Source of the DNA: Thiomargarita sp.
GTDB lineage: Bacteria; Pseudomonadota; Gammaproteobacteria; Beggiatoales; Beggiatoaceae
DNA: 15,632 nucleotides
NCBI GenBank assembly: GCA_030635005.1
Contig: DAOVZS010000037.1
Location: forward strand, 1 to 15,632
Direction: 5' to 3'
Shown here: positions 14,634 to 15,632 of the stretch, piece by piece
How the letters are laid out: each line of letters opens with the position of its first letter
Position numbering within the stretch: the stretch's first letter is position 1
Notes under the pieces: generated by a model
What the model was told of the DNA's origin: nothing
The model's database searches: none
What the model saw: only the letters and a program-made list of their open reading frames with translations
Program-made: the position numbers and the translations under genes

Positions 14634-15374
14634 GTGTCTTCACAATTTGCAATACAATCGCCAGCATTTTTTGAACAAATTACTCAATCAATTATGAGTG
14701 GCAATGTTAATCCCTTAATGTTGAATCACTATTCTTCTGATGAGTGTGATACTTATTTAACACAAGGAACACGTGCCCGTTTTGAAGGCAATATTCAAGC
14801 ATTACAAGCCAATTATGAACAAGCTATCGTAGTCAGTACTGCCAAACATGCTCATATTTTAATGCTTTATGCAAACTGTTTAACACCGTTTGGACGGTTT
14901 TCACAAGCTGCTCAATTGATGCTACAGGCTGATGACGCCTCACCCAAGATAAATTATCTTAATGATGCTATTTATTTTTATGGATTAGCAGGACGATTTC
15001 ATCAAGTGGTTGAATTACTTAGGAATTGGGAAGAAAGGTATCCTAATGACCAACATCAGTTTTCTCAATTAGCGCCTAAAATTATGACATTCATGGATGA
15101 AAAAAAGGTGAGTGATACTGATTTAGCAGGCTTAATTAATAGTGTATTCTCGCTGCTTAATCAACATCCACTTGCTATTTCTCAAAATATCATAATTACT
15201 TTGCCAGAAGATGAAGAATCACAATGGCTACATTATGGTATTCCTGTATTTGATCTATCAGTGGAAAATATGGTGATGTTGGATTTTGAATTAGCAGATA
15301 AATTAGTAGATGAAAATTTTCCTACTCATTTAATGGGTTATTTTGTCCCAAGTTTTGAATCTTATCTGAAATAG
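14634..15374 (+). CDS. TPR-like protein of unknown function
   Basis: I do not recognise this 246-aa protein. It has no signal peptide and looks cytoplasmic. Residues about 43-136 read as three helix-turn-helix units of tetratricopeptide type. They show ALQANYEQAIVVS, LMLYANCLTPFGRFSQAAQLMLQAD and YFYGLAGRFHQVVELLRNWEERYP, with small and aromatic residues at TPR-like positions. The C-terminal third (about 160-246) is acidic and not repetitive, ending in FVPSFESYLK. I chose the GTG start at 14634 because AGGAG lies 8 nt upstream. The ATG at 14630 is in another frame and stops after 14 codons. The insertion at 14147-14602 now separates it from the AAA+ gene. Without it the spacing would be 24 nt, so a partner or adaptor of that ATPase is a reasonable guess. 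Its last 18 nt are repeated in the terminal palindrome. Confidence 0.8.
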   Translation: MSSQFAIQSPAFFEQITQSIMSGNVNPLMLNHYSSDECDTYLTQGTRARFEGNIQALQANYEQAIVVSTAKHAHILMLYANCLTPFGRFSQAAQLMLQADDASPKINYLNDAIYFYGLAGRFHQVVELLRNWEERYPNDQHQFSQLAPKIMTFMDEKKVSDTDLAGLINSVFSLLNQHPLAISQNIIITLPEDEESQWLHYGIPVFDLSVENMVMLDFELADKLVDENFPTHLMGYFVPSFESYLK

Positions 15375-15632
15375 AACATATTTTGATACTTAATAACTCA
15401 TGTGATACACATTAACCCTAGGGCGTTGCCCCACTGCCATTAACTTAAGAAATAACTCATTGAAATTAAACAAGAATTTCTCGTTCCCACGCGCCAGCGT
15501 GGGAACGAGAAATTCTTGTTTAATTTCAATGAGTTATTTCTTAAGTTAATGGCAGTGGGGCAACGCCCTAGGGTTAATGTGTATCACATGAGTTATTAAG
15601 TATCAAAATATGTTCTATTTCAGATAAGATTC
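15357..15632. repeat. Perfect 276-bp palindrome at the window end (136-bp arms, 4-nt loop)
   Basis: The left arm 15357-15492 and the right arm 15497-15632 are exact reverse complements, with loop GCCA at 15493-15496. The arm contains the last five codons and stop of the TPR-like gene. It also holds a fragment of the dispersed repeat (CCCTAGGGCGTTGCCCC, 15416-15432) and AT-rich sequence. Nothing coding is seen after 15374. Because the palindrome stops exactly at the window edge and includes a gene end, a fold-back artefact is more likely than a natural structure. Confidence 0.97.
15480..15509. repeat. Short hairpin repeat at the centre of the palindrome
   Basis: CTCGTTCCCACGC (15480-15492) and its complement GCGTGGGAACGAG (15497-15509) enclose the loop GCCA. 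Hairpins of this sequence type are common as dispersed repeats in several bacterial genomes, from general familiarity and not from a search. This part is probably a genuine chromosomal repeat, and the long palindrome around it may have grown from it. Confidence 0.65.

Noticed and set aside
14630..14674. ATG at 14630 directly after AGGAG as the start of a gene
   Set aside because: It opens a 14-codon frame that ends in TGA. The GTG four bases later opens the 246-codon frame with suitable spacing to the same ribosome binding site.

Overview
The window looks like a piece of an AT-rich gammaproteobacterial chromosome. It carries the classic gammaproteobacterial run rpsB-tsf-pyrH-frr-uppS-cdsA-dxr-rseP-bamA. 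Protein style, dispersed short palindromic repeats (GGGCGTTGCCCC and CTCGTTCCCACGC types) and a nested MITE-like insertion suggest large sulfur bacteria of the Beggiatoa/Thioploca/Thiomargarita kind. That placement is inference from impression and was not tested by a search.

Region 1 (1-8565, minus strand): translation factors (S2, EF-Ts, ribosome recycling factor), UMP kinase, and then envelope genes: undecaprenyl-PP synthase, CDP-diglyceride synthase, the MEP-pathway enzyme Dxr, the site-2 protease RseP, and the first ~497 residues of BamA, which runs off the left edge. From pyrH to bamA every gene overlaps the next, and several starts are non-ATG (TTG for dxr, GTG for rseP). A hairpin with a T-run separates tsf from pyrH, and a sigma70-like promoter lies upstream of rpsB.

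Region 2 (8683-10813, plus strand): map (methionine aminopeptidase) diverges from rpsB and overlaps a molybdopterin gene set, moeB-like, moaD and moaE. Together these encode the activating enzyme and both subunits of molybdopterin synthase. The MoeB-like protein lacks the usual N-terminal arginine-finger segment.

Region 3 (10949-15374, plus strand) is the accessory and most interesting part. A 1065-residue ClpA/ClpB-like double AAA+ protein has a degenerate first ATPase domain and a conventional second one whose pore loop is shortened. Its C-terminal ~290 residues resemble class I peptide chain release factor RF2 (coiled coil, PCRF domain and terminal IKDLRTG motif), but the stop-codon-reading SPF segment and the catalytic GGQ domain are missing. 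Downstream is a 246-residue TPR-like protein of unknown function. The two genes are now separated by a 456-bp element with 28-bp terminal inverted repeats and a 7-bp target duplication, inserted exactly at the stop codon of the AAA+ gene. Removing the element and one duplication leaves the genes 24 nt apart with a good ribosome binding site, so they were probably one operon.

Region 4 (15357-15632): the window ends in a perfect palindrome with 136-bp arms and a 4-nt loop that includes the 3' end of the TPR gene. It is centred on a natural short hairpin repeat and is most simply an assembly or amplification fold-back at a contig end.
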